From NCBI GenBank assembly GCA_030447125.1, contig JAUJLZ010000013.1, forward strand, positions 1 through 19,926: DNA of 19,926 bases. The letters run 5' to 3'. The DNA comes from Acidimicrobiales bacterium. Its GTDB lineage: Bacteria > Actinomycetota > Acidimicrobiia > Acidimicrobiales > CADCSY01. Of the stretch, positions 1 through 7,029 are shown piece by piece. The position numbers were made by a program, and so were the translations under genes. Each line of letters opens with the position of its first letter. The first letter of the stretch is position 1. The notes beneath the pieces are model-generated. The model had not been told where the DNA came from. It ran no database searches and worked only from the letters and a program-made list of their open reading frames with translations.

Positions 1-55
1 TGTCCCGCTCGACCAGCTCGTCGAGCGACCGGATGGCCACCCCGGTGAACTTGCG
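1..55 (-). pseudogene. CpaF/TadA-type ATPase, internal fragment left of the element
   Basis: On the minus strand, bases 55 to 1 read RKFTGVAIRSLDELVERD in one open frame. This matches the region of CpaF/TadA family ATPases that follows the N-terminal domain, with a pattern like IRKF then SLDELV. It directly continues the fragment at 18101-18420, which ends in the same RKFTGV at the repeat. The rest of the gene, including the Walker motifs, would lie left of the window. The gene is split by the element. The family drives Tad/Flp pilus assembly or related secretion, and a conjugation-type ATPase cannot be excluded. Confidence 0.8.
38..55. repeat. attL core, 18-bp direct repeat
   Basis: The sequence caccccggtgaacttgcg is identical to 18116-18133. 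Identity stops exactly at both edges (c versus t before, t versus g after). Read on the minus strand it encodes RKFTGV of the ATPase. The recombinase ATG lies 16 nt beyond it. Confidence 0.9.
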
Positions 56-71
56 TTACTAGTGTGCGGGC

Positions 72-1433
72 ATGCCTCGCGCCGCCATCTACACCCGCCT
101 CTCGAAGGACCGCCCGGAGGAGCGGAGCCGTGCCGACCAGGAGGCGGACTGCCGGGCGTTGTGCCAGGTGAAGGGGTACGAGGTCGCCACCGTCCACACC
201 GACCTGGAGAGCGGCTACCGCCGCACCGCCCGACGCCCGGGCTACCAGGCACTCCTGGGCGACCTCGAGACCGGCATGGTCGACGCCGTGGTCGTGTGGA
301 AGCTCGACCGCCTCACCCGGCAGGGCATCCGCCAAGTTGGCCCTCTACTGGACGCGCTGGAGGACGCCGGCGCCACGCTCGTGAGCGTCCACGACTCGAT
401 CGACACGTCGACGGCCATGGGCGAGGGCGTGCTGGGACTCCTCGCCTCGATGGCGAAGGGTGAGAGCGAGGCCAACTCGCTACGCACCCGGCGAGCCAAG
501 GCGCACCACGCCGCCAACGGCCGCCACAAGGACGGCGGGCCCCGGGCATTCGGCCTCACCCGGGACTGGTCCGAGACCGTACCGGCGGAGGCGGAGGCCA
601 TCCGTGAGGCCGCCCAGCGGGTGCTCGCCGGCGAGTCCCTGCGAGGCATCGTGCTCGACTGGCGGGCCCTGGGCGTCCGCACCAGCACAGGACGGGAGTG
701 GACGGCGCAGGCGCTCCGGAACCTGCTCCGCCAGCCTCGTCTGTGTGGGCAGCGGGTGCACCGGGGCGAGGTCGTCGGTGAGGGCGACTGGCCGGCGATC
801 CTCGACGCCGCCACGTGCGCGAGGCTCCGGCTCGTGCTCGACGACCCAGGCCGGCGCCAGCAGGGCGTGGGACGGCACCTGCTGACAGGCCTGCTGCGGT
901 GCGGGAGGTGCGGTGCCCGCCTGCGTACCTCGGCCCCGGGGGGCACCCGCAAGTACGGCTGCCCCCCGAAGCCCGACGGCTGCAACGGCGTGGTGATCCT
1001 GGCCGAGCCGCTCGAGGAGCTCATCACCGAGGCCGTTCTGATCCGCCTTGACAGCCCGGCGCTGGCCGAGGCGCTGGCTGAGGCCGCCGACGACGACAGC
1101 GCCGCCCAGGCCGTGATCGACCTGCAGGCGCGCCTCGACGAGCTCGCCGAGATGTGGGCCGCCGGCGAACTGTCCCGGCGGGAGTGGCTGCGGGCGAAGG
1201 AAGGCGTGGAGCAGCGGCTGGAGGTCGCCGAGGCCGCGCTGCGGCGCCAGACGGCCAGCGCAACGCTGGACCAGTTCGAGCCCGGCGTACTGCGAGCCAG
1301 CTGGACCGAGCTGAGCACGGATCGCCGGCGAGCCGTCCTGGCCGCCGTGGTCGAGCGGGTGACGATCGGGCCGGCGGTGCGCGGCCGCAACCGCTTCGAT
1401 CCCGAGCGTGTCGATGTGACGTGGAGGGCGTGA
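72..1433 (+). CDS. Large serine recombinase (integrase)
   Basis: This 453-aa protein should catalyse site-specific integration and excision of the element. The N-terminal resolvase domain carries YTRLS with Ser11 as the expected nucleophile, then a typical WKLDRLTR segment near residues 76-83. A recombinase domain follows (RAFGL about residue 158). A zinc ribbon lies at about 277-304 (C277, C280, C297, C304), and the C-terminal region is rich in charged coiled-coil sequence, about residues 345-395. The length is normal for large serine integrases. The ATG at 72 is only 16 nt from attL and has no clear ribosome site, so the gene's promoter is either in the host flank or, in the circular form, at the right end. 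A hairpin follows 18 nt after the stop. Confidence 0.97.
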   Translation: MPRAAIYTRLSKDRPEERSRADQEADCRALCQVKGYEVATVHTDLESGYRRTARRPGYQALLGDLETGMVDAVVVWKLDRLTRQGIRQVGPLLDALEDAGATLVSVHDSIDTSTAMGEGVLGLLASMAKGESEANSLRTRRAKAHHAANGRHKDGGPRAFGLTRDWSETVPAEAEAIREAAQRVLAGESLRGIVLDWRALGVRTSTGREWTAQALRNLLRQPRLCGQRVHRGEVVGEGDWPAILDAATCARLRLVLDDPGRRQQGVGRHLLTGLLRCGRCGARLRTSAPGGTRKYGCPPKPDGCNGVVILAEPLEELITEAVLIRLDSPALAEALAEAADDDSAAQAVIDLQARLDELAEMWAAGELSRREWLRAKEGVEQRLEVAEAALRRQTASATLDQFEPGVLRASWTELSTDRRRAVLAAVVERVTIGPAVRGRNRFDPERVDVTWRA

Positions 1434-1766
1434 CGAAGGTAGGCAGCGCGGTTGCAAGGTTTCGCCAAAGCGAAACCTGCAAGTGTGTATGGCTGGGTTC
1501 TGGGCGGCGGTGGCGGCGTGGGCGCCGGCGAGGGACTGAGGCGGCGGCGCGGGCGGTGGTTGGTCTGGCGGCGCTGGCTTGGGCGGCGTCGAGGGGGGCG
1601 AGGCGGCGGCGCGTGGTGGGTGGTGGTCTGGCGGGTTGGCGGGCCTTGAGGTGCCGGCGAGGGCTGGGGCGGCGCCGGTCGCCACGGGGGAAGCAAGGCG
1701 TTAGTGAGCGCCGATGCACGCCATCCCTTGTCCCGTCACTCCTGTGATCTAAGGTGAGCGGTCGGA
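1434..1766. other. Gene-free G-rich region with imperfect direct repeats
   Basis: No convincing gene is present. After the hairpin, 1497-1680 is strongly G-rich on the plus strand and low in complexity. Two units of about 41 bp begin identically with gaggcggcggcgcg (1538 and 1600) and both contain tggtctggcgg. A second motif, gccggcgaggg, occurs at 1524 and 1653. The block sits between the recombinase and the early operon, so it may hold control sites. Confidence 0.6.
1452..1482 (+). terminator. Hairpin downstream of the recombinase gene
   Basis: The arms aggtttcgc (1457-1465) and gcgaaacct (1470-1478) pair perfectly over a caaa loop. Pairing continues for four more base pairs after one bulged a at 1456. 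It starts 18 nt after the recombinase stop. No T-run follows, so it may be a weak terminator or a protein-binding inverted repeat. Confidence 0.5.
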
Positions 1767-2240
1767 ATGGCCAACAGCGGTGTCGACGACCACGACATGA
1801 GCGCGGCGACGCTGGCGCCGCACTGCCCCAGCTGCGGTGTCCAGGTCGGTCCGATCGCCTTCTGCGCCCGCCACGACGTCCTCCGTCCTGAACCAGCACG
1901 GGTTCGTCGAGCGATGGCCACCGACGCCGGCTGGCACCGCCTGGAGCAAGCGCACCAGCAAGCAGGCAGCCCTGAGTTTCAGATGGGGACAACGGACTTC
2001 GTGGCTTGGGCGAACGCCGTGCTGGCCGACGCTGCCGCACTCACCCGCGCGACCGCCCAAGCGTTTGCTCGAGCTGTCGGCATGGGGACTGGGGTTCGGG
2101 TCCTCGCTTCCGGGACTGCAGCGGCAAGGCCCGACCAGGGCTTTGGACCGCCGCCGACCGCGCCCCGCTCCGCCTCCCTGATCTCGGCACAAGGCCCGCC
2201 TGCGCCTCCTCTCCCGCCCCTGGAGGTCGTCGCCACCTGA
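1767..2240 (+). CDS. Small protein with N-terminal CxxC...CxxH zinc-binding motif
   Basis: This 157-aa protein of unknown function has a likely zinc-binding motif at its N terminus: C20, C23, C33 and H36. The middle is helical and alanine-rich, and the C-terminal third is proline-rich and probably disordered. The ATG at 1767 has only a weak purine-rich stretch upstream. The same CxxC...CxxH arrangement opens the RepA-like ATPase further along the same strand. It is the first gene of the early operon and ends 42 nt before the next gene. Codon use in the last part is unremarkable, so the exact C terminus is uncertain. Confidence 0.55.
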   Translation: MANSGVDDHDMSAATLAPHCPSCGVQVGPIAFCARHDVLRPEPARVRRAMATDAGWHRLEQAHQQAGSPEFQMGTTDFVAWANAVLADAAALTRATAQAFARAVGMGTGVRVLASGTAAARPDQGFGPPPTAPRSASLISAQGPPAPPLPPLEVVAT

Positions 2241-2282
2241 GCTGAGCCCGTCGGCCTCCTCCCTCTTCGGAAAGGAGGCCGT

Positions 2283-2495
2283 GTGGCCGAAGCACTTTCA
2301 CCAGCTCCCCTGCTGACACCGATCCAGCTGGCCGAGATCCTCTCGGTTCCCGTTGACACGCTGCGGTCGTGGCGATCCCGCGGTGTGGGCCCGCCCGCCC
2401 TCAAGGTCGGCCGGTTCGTTCGGTACCAGCCCGCCGACGTCCAGGCATGGATGGCGGCCCTGGCTGATCAGGACCACCGCCGGGTGCCGGCGTGA
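2283..2495 (+). CDS. Excisionase/AlpA-like helix-turn-helix protein
   Basis: This 70-aa protein consists of one MerR-like helix-turn-helix of the HTH_17 type. It begins with LTPIQLAEILSVPVDTLRSW and continues through a wing with KVGRFVRYQPADVQAW. Such proteins bind DNA as excisionases or small transcription factors. The GTG start at 2283 is supported by a strong ribosome site, aaaggagg at 2271-2278, 4 nt upstream. Its TGA overlaps the next start as GTGA, so the two are translationally coupled. It may be the recombination directionality factor or an early-gene regulator. The element has two other HTH proteins of this type, so the roles cannot be assigned. Confidence 0.85.
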   Translation: MAEALSPAPLLTPIQLAEILSVPVDTLRSWRSRGVGPPALKVGRFVRYQPADVQAWMAALADQDHRRVPA

Positions 2496-2665
2496 CCGCT
2501 CTGCGATCGCTCGACGAGGTGGTCTCCAAGGTGGTAGCCGAGCTACCCGACAACGCGACCGACGACGACCTGGTCGAGGCCGTCCGACACACCATCACGC
2601 TGGCGGAGTACGAGGCGTGGGTGCAGGCGGCCCTCGCCCTGGCGGTCACCGAGGCGCTGAGGTGA
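2492..2665 (+). CDS. Small acidic helical protein, unknown function
   Basis: This 57-aa reading frame starts at a GTG that overlaps the upstream stop as GTGA, and ends in another GTGA overlap with the next gene. The protein is acidic and helical (for example TDDDLVEAVRHTITLAEYEA) with a Trp in a later helix. I do not recognise the family. The double overlap in an otherwise tightly coupled operon is the main evidence that it is real. Confidence 0.65.
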   Translation: MTALRSLDEVVSKVVAELPDNATDDDLVEAVRHTITLAEYEAWVQAALALAVTEALR

Positions 2666-2871
2666 GCGGCCTGCTGGAGGTGACCAACGACGTGCGGACC
2701 GCGGCGGCCCAGCTCGTCGAGCGTTCGACCTCGTCGCAAGGGCTGCCGGCAGTCGTCGAAGACGCGAGCGCGATCCGCAAGGTCGCGGCATTGATCCGTC
2801 GGGAGAGGCCGGCGCTCAACGCCGAACCTCGACGTCAGGCCGAGGTTAAGTCTGCCGGGGCCGACCTATGA
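2662..2871 (+). CDS. Small helical protein, unknown function
   Basis: This 69-aa reading frame begins at the GTG of a GTGA overlap and ends in ATGA with the next gene. It is mostly helical with several arginine-rich stretches (RKVAALIRRERPAL), possibly nucleic-acid binding. No family is recognised. It is supported by coupling on both sides within the early operon. A longer in-frame opening extends upstream to 2353, but that part overlaps two better-supported genes. Confidence 0.6.
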   Translation: MSGLLEVTNDVRTAAAQLVERSTSSQGLPAVVEDASAIRKVAALIRRERPALNAEPRRQAEVKSAGADL

Positions 2872-3416
2872 CGCCGGCGACGCCGAGGCAGCGCTGCGTC
2901 GCGCTGGTGACCGCTGCCGTCGACGAGGACGTGCCCACGGTGCGCCAGCTGGCGCAGGAAGCAGAACCGCTCGACGTCGAACACCTCGCCATCCTGGCGG
3001 GCTGGGCCGTCGACGTCCTGGCAGCCCGTCTCGGCGTCGAGGTCGACGTGCTGCTGGATCGGATGGGACGTGCCGCAATCCCGACGCACGCGACGCCGCC
3101 GGACGGCGGACCCACCGGCGCTGCAGCAGGCGCCTTTCTGGATCCCGAGGCCCTGGTTCGGTCAGCGACCCTCGACGAGCTGCTAGCGGTGCTCACAGGC
3201 CTCGGTTTCGACTGGCGCGTTCGCTACGGCAGCGCCATCACGCTCAAGGAGGCCCGGGGAGAGGTGCTCGCCAACCGGGAGGCCGTGAAGGCGCTGCGGT
3301 TCGCCGCCCAGTACCACGACCACGCGACGGTGCCCTCGGCCGGCGGGACCGAGGGCACCGTGGAGGACCGTCGTCGGCCGGGTGGGCTCGAGGGAGGTCG
3401 TCATGGCCAACTCTAG
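2868..3416 (+). CDS. Hypothetical early-operon protein
   Basis: This 182-aa protein starts at the ATG of an ATGA overlap with the preceding gene. The N-terminal half is acidic and helical. The second half contains a segment, about residues 99-148, with DELLAVLTGLGFDWRVRYG and LKEARGEVLANREAVKALRF that looks like a compact globular domain. The last 20 residues are polar and glycine-rich and overlap the ribosome site and start of the next gene by 14 nt. No family is recognised. Its position just upstream of the RepA-like ATPase suggests a role in replication or its control. Confidence 0.7.
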   Translation: MTPATPRQRCVALVTAAVDEDVPTVRQLAQEAEPLDVEHLAILAGWAVDVLAARLGVEVDVLLDRMGRAAIPTHATPPDGGPTGAAAGAFLDPEALVRSATLDELLAVLTGLGFDWRVRYGSAITLKEARGEVLANREAVKALRFAAQYHDHATVPSAGGTEGTVEDRRRPGGLEGGRHGQL

Positions 3417-3858
3417 CCACACGCCTCCGGCCGGCAGCGGAGACCGAAACGTTGAGATCGTGGCGGCGGCGGTCCTCAACTATGCCCGCCGACCGCCGCT
3501 CATGGCGTGTGTGCACGTCGTCCGGGACGGCGCCGGGGCCATCCTCTGCGCTCTTCACCCTCAGGCCGGCTTGCAGTGTGGCCGGTGTTCAAGTCGGCAT
3601 GTCGGTCGCCACGACGACCGGGAGGAACGCCGGTGCGACCACTGCGGGCAGGTCGTCGACGAGCTCCACCAGGTTGTCGTGGCGGCGCCGCTAGCGCGCG
3701 AGCTCCGGATCCGGCATCCGCGTGGCTTCGCCCGGCCCCTCACTGGCGTGGTGGCCGTGGTCGGGATCGGCTGCTGCGGACCCTGCCGTGAGGCACAGGG
3801 CCGCCATGAGATCGTCGACGTCGGGTCGAGCCTGATCGAGAGGGGCTGGCGGCCATGA
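3403..3858 (+). CDS. Cysteine-rich zinc-ribbon protein
   Basis: This protein is 151 aa from the ATG at 3403, which has agggagg at 3391-3397, 5 nt upstream. An in-frame start at 3382 lacks this support. Cysteines are grouped: C49 with H52, C59/C62, C78/C81, and a late CCGPC at 124-128. This is consistent with at least one zinc ribbon, about 59-81, and perhaps a second metal site. It ends in ATGA with the ATPase gene, which itself has an N-terminal zinc motif. I do not recognise a named family. A nucleic-acid-binding helper for replication is a guess from context. Confidence 0.8.
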   Translation: MANSSHTPPAGSGDRNVEIVAAAVLNYARRPPLMACVHVVRDGAGAILCALHPQAGLQCGRCSSRHVGRHDDREERRCDHCGQVVDELHQVVVAAPLARELRIRHPRGFARPLTGVVAVVGIGCCGPCREAQGRHEIVDVGSSLIERGWRP

Positions 3859-5102
3859 CCGGCCGTCGTTCGACGGCCTCGACGACCGCCCCGATCTGCT
3901 CCCGGTGTGGCGCCGGCACCGAGCTCCGCCAGGTCGACGGTCGCTGGCTGTGTGCCGCACACCGCAACGGCGCTCACCCCGGGCCGCCGCCCGAGGAGAT
4001 CGTCGCCCTGCCCACGCTCGGCTTCGGAGACGTGGCCACGCGGCGCGTCCAGTGGCTGTGGAAGGGCCGCGTCCCCTACGGCAAGGTGACGATCTTCGAC
4101 GGCCAGCCGAACCAGTCGAAGAGCACCGTCGCCCTCGACCTCGCTGCACGGATCTCCCGCGGCCGGCCGATGCCCGACGGAGCGGAGCCCGAACGAGGCG
4201 CCGGCGGCGTGCTCATCGTGTCCGCCGAGGACGCCATCGACGACACCGTCGGGCCTCGCCTCCTCGCCGCCGATGTCGACGAGGACCGCGTCCGCTTCTT
4301 CGGGCTGCAGCGCGACGAGCACGGCAACGTCGTACCGCTCGCCATCCCTGACGACCTCCGACGACTGGCCCGCACCGTGGAGGAGCACCGCCTCCACCTG
4401 GTCGTCATCGACCCGCTGGTCGCGTACCTGAACGAGCGGGTCGACTCGAACAACGACGCATCGATCCGGCGAGCGCTCGGCCCGCTGAACCTCACGGCCG
4501 CCGAGACGGGGGCTGCCTTCGTCGGCATCCGTCACCTCAACAAGGCAGCGGGGCTCTCCGCCCTCGATCGAGGTGGCGGCTCCGTCGGCATCGGCGGCAA
4601 CGCCCGGTCGGTGCTGTTGTTCGCCGCTCATCCCGACCAGGAGACGAACCCGGGGCTACGGGTGATGGCCTCGGCCAAGGGCAACCTGGCCGCCCGGCCG
4701 GCGACGCTCGGCTACCGGGTAGAGGAGGTCCCCCAGCGGCTCGACGACGGCCACATGGTCGGCTTGCCGATCATCGCCTGGCAGCGCGAGCCGGTGCAGC
4801 TCAGCGCCGACGAGCTCGTCGGGTTCAAGTCGGACGCCCGCAAGGAGACGCCCGAGCGGGACGCCGCCGTGGAGTGGCTCGAGGACGTGTTGGCGGAGGG
4901 GCCAGTGCCGGCCGGCGAGCTCCAGGAGCTGGCGCACAAGGCTGGCCACGCTTGGCGGACGGTGAAGCGGGCCAAGGAGGGCGTTGCCCGGTCCGTGCGC
5001 TCGCGCAAAGCGGACGGCTCGACGGGTCAGTGGTGCTGGCGCCTCCTCGGTGAAGTACTGGAGGAGGGCGAGGACGCCCGCGAGGAGGAGGGATGCGGGT
5101 GA
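3855..5102 (+). CDS. RepA-like AAA ATPase with N-terminal zinc motif
   Basis: This 415-aa protein is probably the replication ATPase/helicase of the element. It opens with a zinc motif (C15, C18, C33, H36), followed by a RecA-type ATPase domain of the AAA_25/RepA kind. The Walker A is GQPNQSKST at 83-91, with Lys89 and Ser90 kept but Asn86 where many relatives have Gly. The Walker B is LVVIDPL with Asp186. A conserved RHLNK segment occurs near 226-230. A C-terminal winged-helix-like part (about 330-400) resembles those of phage and plasmid RepA-type proteins. It is the last gene of the early operon and is followed at once by a repeat block that may be the origin. Confidence 0.88.
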   Translation: MTGRRSTASTTAPICSRCGAGTELRQVDGRWLCAAHRNGAHPGPPPEEIVALPTLGFGDVATRRVQWLWKGRVPYGKVTIFDGQPNQSKSTVALDLAARISRGRPMPDGAEPERGAGGVLIVSAEDAIDDTVGPRLLAADVDEDRVRFFGLQRDEHGNVVPLAIPDDLRRLARTVEEHRLHLVVIDPLVAYLNERVDSNNDASIRRALGPLNLTAAETGAAFVGIRHLNKAAGLSALDRGGGSVGIGGNARSVLLFAAHPDQETNPGLRVMASAKGNLAARPATLGYRVEEVPQRLDDGHMVGLPIIAWQREPVQLSADELVGFKSDARKETPERDAAVEWLEDVLAEGPVPAGELQELAHKAGHAWRTVKRAKEGVARSVRSRKADGSTGQWCWRLLGEVLEEGEDAREEEGCG

Positions 5103-5259
5103 TCCAGGGATCCACCAGGGGGCCTACCCCCAGTCGTGGCCCTCTAGGGACTTCTAGGGAACTCTGGTTAACCAGGAGGCCCCAGAGGGCCCCAGAGGGC
5201 CACGGGTCCAAGGGGGGTCCCTTCGTGGCCCTCTGGCTCCTCCACCGTCGGGAGGGCCC
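5103..5259. other. Repeat-rich gap after the replication ATPase, candidate replication origin
   Basis: In 157 nt there are a tandem decamer cccagagggc (5181-5190, 5191-5200), inverted copies gtggccctct (5136-5145) and gtggccctctgg (5225-5236), and a near tandem decamer cctctaggga/cttctaggga (5141-5160). A 12-bp perfect palindrome, ctggttaaccag, lies at 5164-5175 and is one of the few AT-containing spots. A gatccaggga/gatccacc pair lies at 5101-5114. Iterated, inverted short repeats directly after a RepA-like gene are typical of origins, but this is an inference. The 3' end contains ggagg (5251-5255), the ribosome site of the next gene. Confidence 0.6.
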
Positions 5260-5487
5260 ATGCCGCTGACCCCCAACGAGGAGGCCAGCGCGGTGGCGAT
5301 CGTGACGGCTGCCCTCAACGCTGACAGGGAACTCCTCGACCGCCTGACGGCTCACGCCAGCCCCGCCGTGCTGCGGCGGGCAGTTCAGCTGACTGCGGGC
5401 GCCGTCGATCGAGCCCGGCGGTGTGGCGAGCCGCCGATGACCTACTGGCGTACGTGGTGCCTGGCCGTTGTGGGGAGGAGGTCATGA
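5260..5487 (+). CDS. Hypothetical small protein
   Basis: This is a 75-aa protein with ggagg at 5251-5255, 4 nt before the ATG. It is helical (for example ASAVAIVTAALNADRELLDRL) with two late cysteines. Its N-terminal half loosely recalls the start of the 182-aa protein at 2868, which reads CVALVTAAVDEDVPTVRQL, so the two might share a short helical module. No function is assigned. It is the last plus-strand gene before the antisense zinc-ribbon pseudogene. Confidence 0.6.
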   Translation: MPLTPNEEASAVAIVTAALNADRELLDRLTAHASPAVLRRAVQLTAGAVDRARRCGEPPMTYWRTWCLAVVGRRS

Positions 5488-5540
5488 GGCTGAGGGCGGC
5501 GCACCGACCGGACCGGCTGCGTGTGCTCAGCCGGCGACAG

Positions 5541-5715
5541 CTACCCCTGACGGTTGCGGCAGTCCCGGCATCGGTGTGCGCCGGGGATGTACTCCACGGT
5601 CCTGTCGTCGCCGACGGTGTCGACCGGGAGCCACTGCACGTGCACGTTGGTCGACCCACAGTCGGGGCAGGTGCGGCTTGTAGTGGCGTCGCTCGATGTC
5701 GCTGTAGGTGGTCAT
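5541..5715 (-). pseudogene. Small zinc-ribbon protein gene broken by a one-base insertion
   Basis: The minus strand opens at the ATG at 5715 with MTTYSDIERRHYK. It then continues one frame over with RTCPDCGSTNVHVQW, later HRCRDCRNRQG, and a TAG at 5541. Two CxxC pairs (CPDC and CRDC) about 25 residues apart form a clear zinc ribbon. Removing one G (plus strand) at about 5674-5675 gives a continuous 57-aa protein, and the span of 175 nt is 58 codons plus one base. The ribbon frame has no start codon of its own before an upstream stop. A ggag lies shortly upstream of the ATG. This is either a recent inactivation or a sequencing error. It points opposite to its neighbours. Confidence 0.7.
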
Positions 5716-6041
5716 GGCTCCGGGTGTAGCGGCCGTCGGGAGTTCGTGTCCGGATGCAGGTGGTCGAACGTCGCCGTCGCGCCGACGGCGCCGATGCAGG
5801 GGCAGGGGGGGGACCATCGAAAGTCTGGGGCCTCCCGAGCCCGGAGACCCGCCAGTCTCCGCCCAACTTTTGGGTGTACGCATTCCGAGGGGTTGGACGG
5901 GCCGGGCACCGGCGCCGGACCGGACACAGTGGGCACTGGACCCCGGCAGACCTCCGTCGATTGCCGTCCGCCAGGGACCCAACCACCGGCTCTGGAGGCG
6001 TCGTCGCCGGCCTGAGGCTCAACGCCCAGAAGGAGGGGCTT
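5716..6041. other. Intergenic region upstream of the late-type operon
   Basis: No convincing gene is visible on either strand. It contains a small hairpin ggagac/gtctcc (5843-5860) followed by a short cccaa-cttt-tggg inverted repeat and a ccggcgccgg palindrome near 5909. The last bases hold aaggagg (6030-6036), the ribosome site of the terminase gene. A promoter for the 6042-10678 operon is expected here, but I could not pick one with confidence. Confidence 0.5.
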
Positions 6042-6482
6042 GTGGGTAGTCGTGGCGTTCCCCCGAAGGACCCGTCGAAGCGCCAGCGGCGCAACAAGCC
6101 GCCGGAGCTCGAGGAGCTGCCGGCGTCCCATGACGGTGAGGTGCCGCCGTTGCCCCGGCGCAGCTCCTACCTCAAGGCGACCCGCGATTGGTACGACGGC
6201 TGGGCGACCTCCCCGCAGGCCTCCGGGTTCGGCGGTACGGACTGGACCCGGTTGCACATGCTGGCGGCGCTCGTTGACGCCTACTGGCGGGAACCCAGGG
6301 CCAGCCTCATGAGCGAAATCCGGCTCAACGAGGCCAAGCTGGACGCGACGATCGAGGATCGCCAGAGGCTGCGGTGGAAGCTACCCGGGCCCGAGCAGGA
6401 GGCCGAGGAGCCACCGAAGCCGGCCCGGCCGAAGCGCCGGCGCTCGCCGAGCCCCCGCGACCCTCGGCTCCGGTCGGTATGA
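6042..6482 (+). CDS. Phage terminase small subunit
   Basis: This 146-aa protein is probably the DNA-recognition subunit of a packaging motor. It has the layout of actinophage small terminases: a basic start (GSRGVPPKDPSKRQRRNKP), then YLKATRDWYDGWATSPQA, the acidic-aromatic FGGTDWTRLHMLAALVDAYW, and a final EIRLNEAKLDATIEDRQRLRWKL-like helix pair. A basic proline-rich tail ends it. The GTG at 6042 has aaggagg (6030-6036) 5 nt upstream. The frame is open further upstream, but that part is low-complexity and lacks a ribosome site. No large subunit gene follows, so it would have to work with another phage's large terminase. It ends in ATGA with the next gene. Confidence 0.88.
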   Translation: MGSRGVPPKDPSKRQRRNKPPELEELPASHDGEVPPLPRRSSYLKATRDWYDGWATSPQASGFGGTDWTRLHMLAALVDAYWREPRASLMSEIRLNEAKLDATIEDRQRLRWKLPGPEQEAEEPPKPARPKRRRSPSPRDPRLRSV

Positions 6483-6637
6483 CGTCCACGCCCGGCTGGC
6501 TGCCCGACCTCCTCGGGGGCCTCGGCGTCCTCTGCCTCGTCATCGCTACGGCGCACGTGGCCACGGCTTTGGCGTGGCTGGTCGTCGGCGTCGCCCCGGT
6601 GGCCAAGGCGTACGAGCTGGAGCTGCGGCAGCGTTGA
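6479..6637 (+). CDS. Small single-pass membrane protein
   Basis: This is a 52-aa protein starting in an ATGA overlap with the terminase gene. A hydrophobic stretch from about residue 10 to 41 (LLGGLGVLCLVIATAHVATA and onward) can form one or two transmembrane helices, and the C terminus is charged (AYELELRQR). It could be a holin-like, superinfection or membrane-tethering peptide, but nothing decides between these. It ends in a TTGA overlap with the HTH gene. Confidence 0.7.
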   Translation: MTSTPGWLPDLLGGLGVLCLVIATAHVATALAWLVVGVAPVAKAYELELRQR

Positions 6638-7029
6638 GCGGGGACGTCGTGGCGGTGGCGCTCGACGCCACGAGCCGCCGCCACCTGGCCCGCGCTCTCC
6701 ATGAGCACCGTCGCTGGTGCCGTGCCAACGGCCAAGAGCTCCCCGCCGGGCTCGCCCAACTGGCCCTCTTGGCGGACAGGAACGGCCAGACACGGCCAGA
6801 TCGGTCGTCCGGCGGTCTGCTGACGAACGCTGCACCGGTGGCCATCGCCTACACCTACGCCGAAGCGGGCGCCGTGCTCTCCGTGAGTGAGCGCACCATC
6901 CGCCGCCTTGTCGAGGAGGGCCGTCTCCGAGCCATCACCGTCGCCGGCGAGCGCAGCCGCCGGATCCACCGCAGCGACCTTGAGGCCTACGCCGAGTCGC
7001 TACGCCACCCGCAGGAGGTCTCGTCGTGA
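6634..7029 (+). CDS. Excisionase-family helix-turn-helix protein with N-terminal extension
   Basis: The protein is 131 aa from a TTG at 6634 that overlaps the preceding stop as TTGA. A GTG at 6649 is the alternative. The N-terminal 60 residues are helical (SRRHLARALHEHRRWCRANG). The C-terminal half is an HTH_17 DNA-binding domain: YTYAEAGAVLSVSERTIRRL, VEEGRLRAITVAGERSRRIH and DLEAYAESL. It sits between terminase and tail genes, an unusual place for an excisionase, so it more likely regulates the late-type operon or binds DNA in packaging. The stop overlaps the next GTG. Confidence 0.82.
   Translation: MSGDVVAVALDATSRRHLARALHEHRRWCRANGQELPAGLAQLALLADRNGQTRPDRSSGGLLTNAAPVAIAYTYAEAGAVLSVSERTIRRLVEEGRLRAITVAGERSRRIHRSDLEAYAESLRHPQEVSS

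Noticed and set aside
1497..1680. CRISPR array
   Set aside because: The repeats are few, imperfect and lack regular unique spacers, and no cas genes are present.
242..1696. Long minus-strand open frame opposite the recombinase
   Set aside because: Arg/Ser/Pro-rich sequence with no motifs, antisense to a clear recombinase. It is a typical shadow in high-GC DNA.
3561..4631. Long minus-strand frame opposite the replication ATPase
   Set aside because: It lies entirely antisense to the ATPase and zinc-ribbon genes and shows no family features.
5484..5729. Plus-strand 81-aa frame starting in an ATGA overlap
   Set aside because: It has a ribosome site, but too close, and its sequence is Arg/Val/Cys noise opposite a convincing zinc ribbon. 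Only the minus-strand gene is kept.
5754..6041. Upstream in-frame extension of the terminase small subunit
   Set aside because: Low-complexity sequence without relatives in the family. The GTG at 6042 has a strong ribosome site.
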